A stretch of DNA of 64,000 bases from CAWIHS01 sp963836005 (GTDB lineage Bacteria > Pseudomonadota > Gammaproteobacteria > GRL18): the NCBI GenBank assembly GCA_963836005.1, contig CAWIHS010000002.1:930001-994000 (forward strand), read 5' to 3'. The position numbers were made by a program, and so were the translations under genes. The notes beneath the pieces were generated by a model. That model did no database searches. It worked only from the letters and a program-made list of their open reading frames with translations, and was not told where the DNA came from. Of this stretch, positions 62,649 to 64,000 are shown piece after piece (the first letter of the stretch is position 1; every line of letters begins with the position of its first letter).

Positions 62649-62972
62649 TTAAAGTTCATGTGTTTTAAGACTGTCATCACCGCGATGATGGTCAGTAATT
62701 TTTTCTTTATGTCTTTTCACCTGACGATCCAGTTTATCCGTAAGACTGTCAATCGCGGCATACATATTCTCATCAACCGCTTCGGCAAAGACTTTGCTAC
62801 CTTTTACCTGCAGTGTGGCTTCAGCTTTTTGTCGTTTTTTTTCTACGCTTAGCACAACGTGTGACTTACCCACAATATCACAATGTCGTTCCACCCTCTC
62901 CATCTTGTTATTGACATAATCGCGTAATGCATCAGTGATATCGATATGATGTCCGGTTATATCTACTTGCAT
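62649..62972 (-). CDS. hpf: Ribosome hibernation promoting factor
   Basis: 107 residues, short-form HPF. Opening MQVDITGHHIDITDALRDYVNNKMERVERHCD, then HVVLSVEKKRQKAEATLQVKG and DMYAAIDSLTDKLDRQVKRHKEK-like NMYAAIDSLTDKLDRQVKRHKEK are canonical. Binds the 30S decoding site in stationary phase. Preceded by GAAGGAG about 10 bases before the ATG. Directly downstream of rpoN. Confidence 0.95.
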   Translation of the reverse strand: MQVDITGHHIDITDALRDYVNNKMERVERHCDIVGKSHVVLSVEKKRQKAEATLQVKGSKVFAEAVDENMYAAIDSLTDKLDRQVKRHKEKITDHHRGDDSLKTHEL

Positions 62973-63121
62973 AAAATTAACTCCTTCTTTGCTCTATAAT
63001 GAAGTAAGACCTGCATATTCAGTTTAAAATTATACCAGTATCTGTCTAATTTCAGCTTATCTCAAAGCTTACACGTTTATACAGCAGGTTCAGTGACACA
63101 TTCATTATCGTGGTTGCCGTG

Positions 63122-64000
63122 TCAGGCAATGCTTTTTCGTTCATTAGAAGGGGGGATAGACATGGACTCGCGATATTTTGCTACTGTCCGTCTTGCCACC
63201 TTGTAATTCTGTTCAGCTAGCAGGGCTGCTATTTTATTGTCACTCAAAGGCTTATGCTGGTCTTCATGGGCAATAAATTTTTTGATAATCGCTCTGATAG
63301 CTGTAGCTGAAGCTTCCCCGCCACTGGTCGTATTCACGTGACTGGAGAAAAAGTATTTTAGCTCAAAAATGCCCCGGGGGGTATGCATATATTTCTGTGT
63401 AGTGACTCTCGATATAGTTGATTCATGCATTTCGACAACTTCAGCCACATCGGCTAAAACCAGAGCCCGCATATGCTCTTCACCATATTCAAAATATTCA
63501 TGCTGAAAATCAAGGATACAGCGGGCGACTTTTAAAAGGGTTTCATTGCGGCTTTGCAGACTTTTGATAAACCAGCGTGCTTCCTGTAAATGATCCTTGA
63601 TTGATGTCATATCGCTGCTTTTCCTGGCATCTTTAAGCAGATTCAGGTATTGCATGTTAACACGCAAATGAGGTGTCGAGTCAGGGTTTAATTCAGCGAT
63701 CCATTCGCCATTGACCTTGCGCACATATACGTCAGGGGTAATGTACTGAATTCTGTTATCAGTTATATGACTACCGGGGCGGGGTCTCAAGGTTCTGATT
63801 AACGAAATGATCTGACCGAGGCTGTTTTCATCCAGTTTCATGCGTCGTTTCAGTGCGTTGAAATCCTTGTTGCCCAGTAATTTCAGGTGCCGGGAAACCA
63901 GCATTTTCGCTTCATGCAGCCAGGGCGTGTCTGCCGGCATGCTATTGAGCTGCAGTAATAAATTCTCCTCCAGATCTCGGGCTCCCACACCCACCGGATC
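63122..64000 (-). CDS. rpoN: RNA polymerase sigma-54 factor RpoN, 5' part outside the window
   Basis: The frame is open at the right window edge and begins in the core-binding domain with DPVGVGARDLEENLLLQLNS. It continues through the domain with ITPDVYVRKVNGEWIAELN and the helix-turn-helix (LADVAEVVEMHESTISRVTTQKYMHTPRGIFELKYFFSS). It ends with the RpoN box ARRTVAKYRE, which contacts the -24 promoter element, and PPSNERKSIA. The activator-interacting N-terminal region lies beyond base 64000. Would read the -24/-12 promoter before amtB. Confidence 0.95.
   Translation of the reverse strand, partial: DPVGVGARDLEENLLLQLNSMPADTPWLHEAKMLVSRHLKLLGNKDFNALKRRMKLDENSLGQIISLIRTLRPRPGSHITDNRIQYITPDVYVRKVNGEWIAELNPDSTPHLRVNMQYLNLLKDARKSSDMTSIKDHLQEARWFIKSLQSRNETLLKVARCILDFQHEYFEYGEEHMRALVLADVAEVVEMHESTISRVTTQKYMHTPRGIFELKYFFSSHVNTTSGGEASATAIRAIIKKFIAHEDQHKPLSDNKIAALLAEQNYKVARRTVAKYRESMSIPPSNERKSIA

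Noticed and set aside
1..64000. tRNA, rRNA, CRISPR array, prophage or conventional IS with transposase
   Set aside because: Looked for tRNA-like cloverleaf ends, regularly spaced repeats and transposase/integrase motifs by eye; none seen. The element families found here are too short and irregular to be CRISPR.

Overview
The window is a 64 kb stretch of a non-enteric gammaproteobacterial chromosome. This rests on gene content and order: leuS-lptE-holA, proA-nadD-rsfS-rlmH-maf-rng-yhdP, miaB-phoH-ybeY-corC-lnt, rpoN-hpf-ptsN-rapZ, and Syd, Rsd and DarP homologues. No plasmid, prophage or rRNA region is present, and I see no tRNA gene or CRISPR array. The species cannot be fixed from this sequence.

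Layout. 1-9.7 kb: a cut-off lytic transglycosylase gene (slt), dusA, then a leftward group with a PP2C phosphatase, syd, a YigZ-family gene and a 4.6 kb gene for a double cNMP-binding/rhodanese protein with a very long coiled-coil tail. 9.9-15.3 kb: hrpA and three small genes (SAP-like, pentapeptide-repeat, PilZ). 15.7-18.3 kb: a TtrS/TtrR-like two-component system. 18.8-26.7 kb: rsd, mazG, a two-gene RND pump, amtB behind a probable sigma-54/NtrC promoter, and a small hypothetical gene. 27.2-40.7 kb: a penicillin-acylase-family hydrolase, miaB-ybeZ-ybeY-corC-lnt, two tandem LssY_C lipoproteins, a phospholipase-D/cardiolipin-synthase lipoprotein and a zinc-ribbon protein. 41-59.5 kb: leuS-lptE-holA, proA to yhdP, a nitrilase-family gene, darP and a Lon-like protease. 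59.7-64 kb (leftward): rpoN, hpf, ptsN, hprK, rapZ, an EIIA-Man-type gene and an HPr-type gene. That last group is a regulatory phosphotransferase set with no sugar permease.

Three things stand out. (1) holA, for the clamp-loader delta subunit, is split between two frames. The switch falls at an in-frame CCC-TGA inside an expanded 12-base repeat, which is the layout expected for a +1 frameshift; a pseudogene or sequence error is the alternative. (2) The intergenic gaps carry small palindromic elements of at least three kinds. Family A ends in CAT...ATG, and three copies have perfect 10-bp target duplications (a fourth is imperfect). Families A and B have different ends but share the same core. 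Element ends have become gene boundaries: one A end provides the ATG of the sensor kinase gene, and B or A ends provide stop codons for holA, a small hypothetical gene and hrpA. (3) The 1545-residue cNMP/rhodanese protein has a serine where the rhodanese catalytic cysteine should be, and its tail contains near-identical 14-residue repeats.

All family assignments come from reading motifs and comparing with remembered family sequences. No database search was run.
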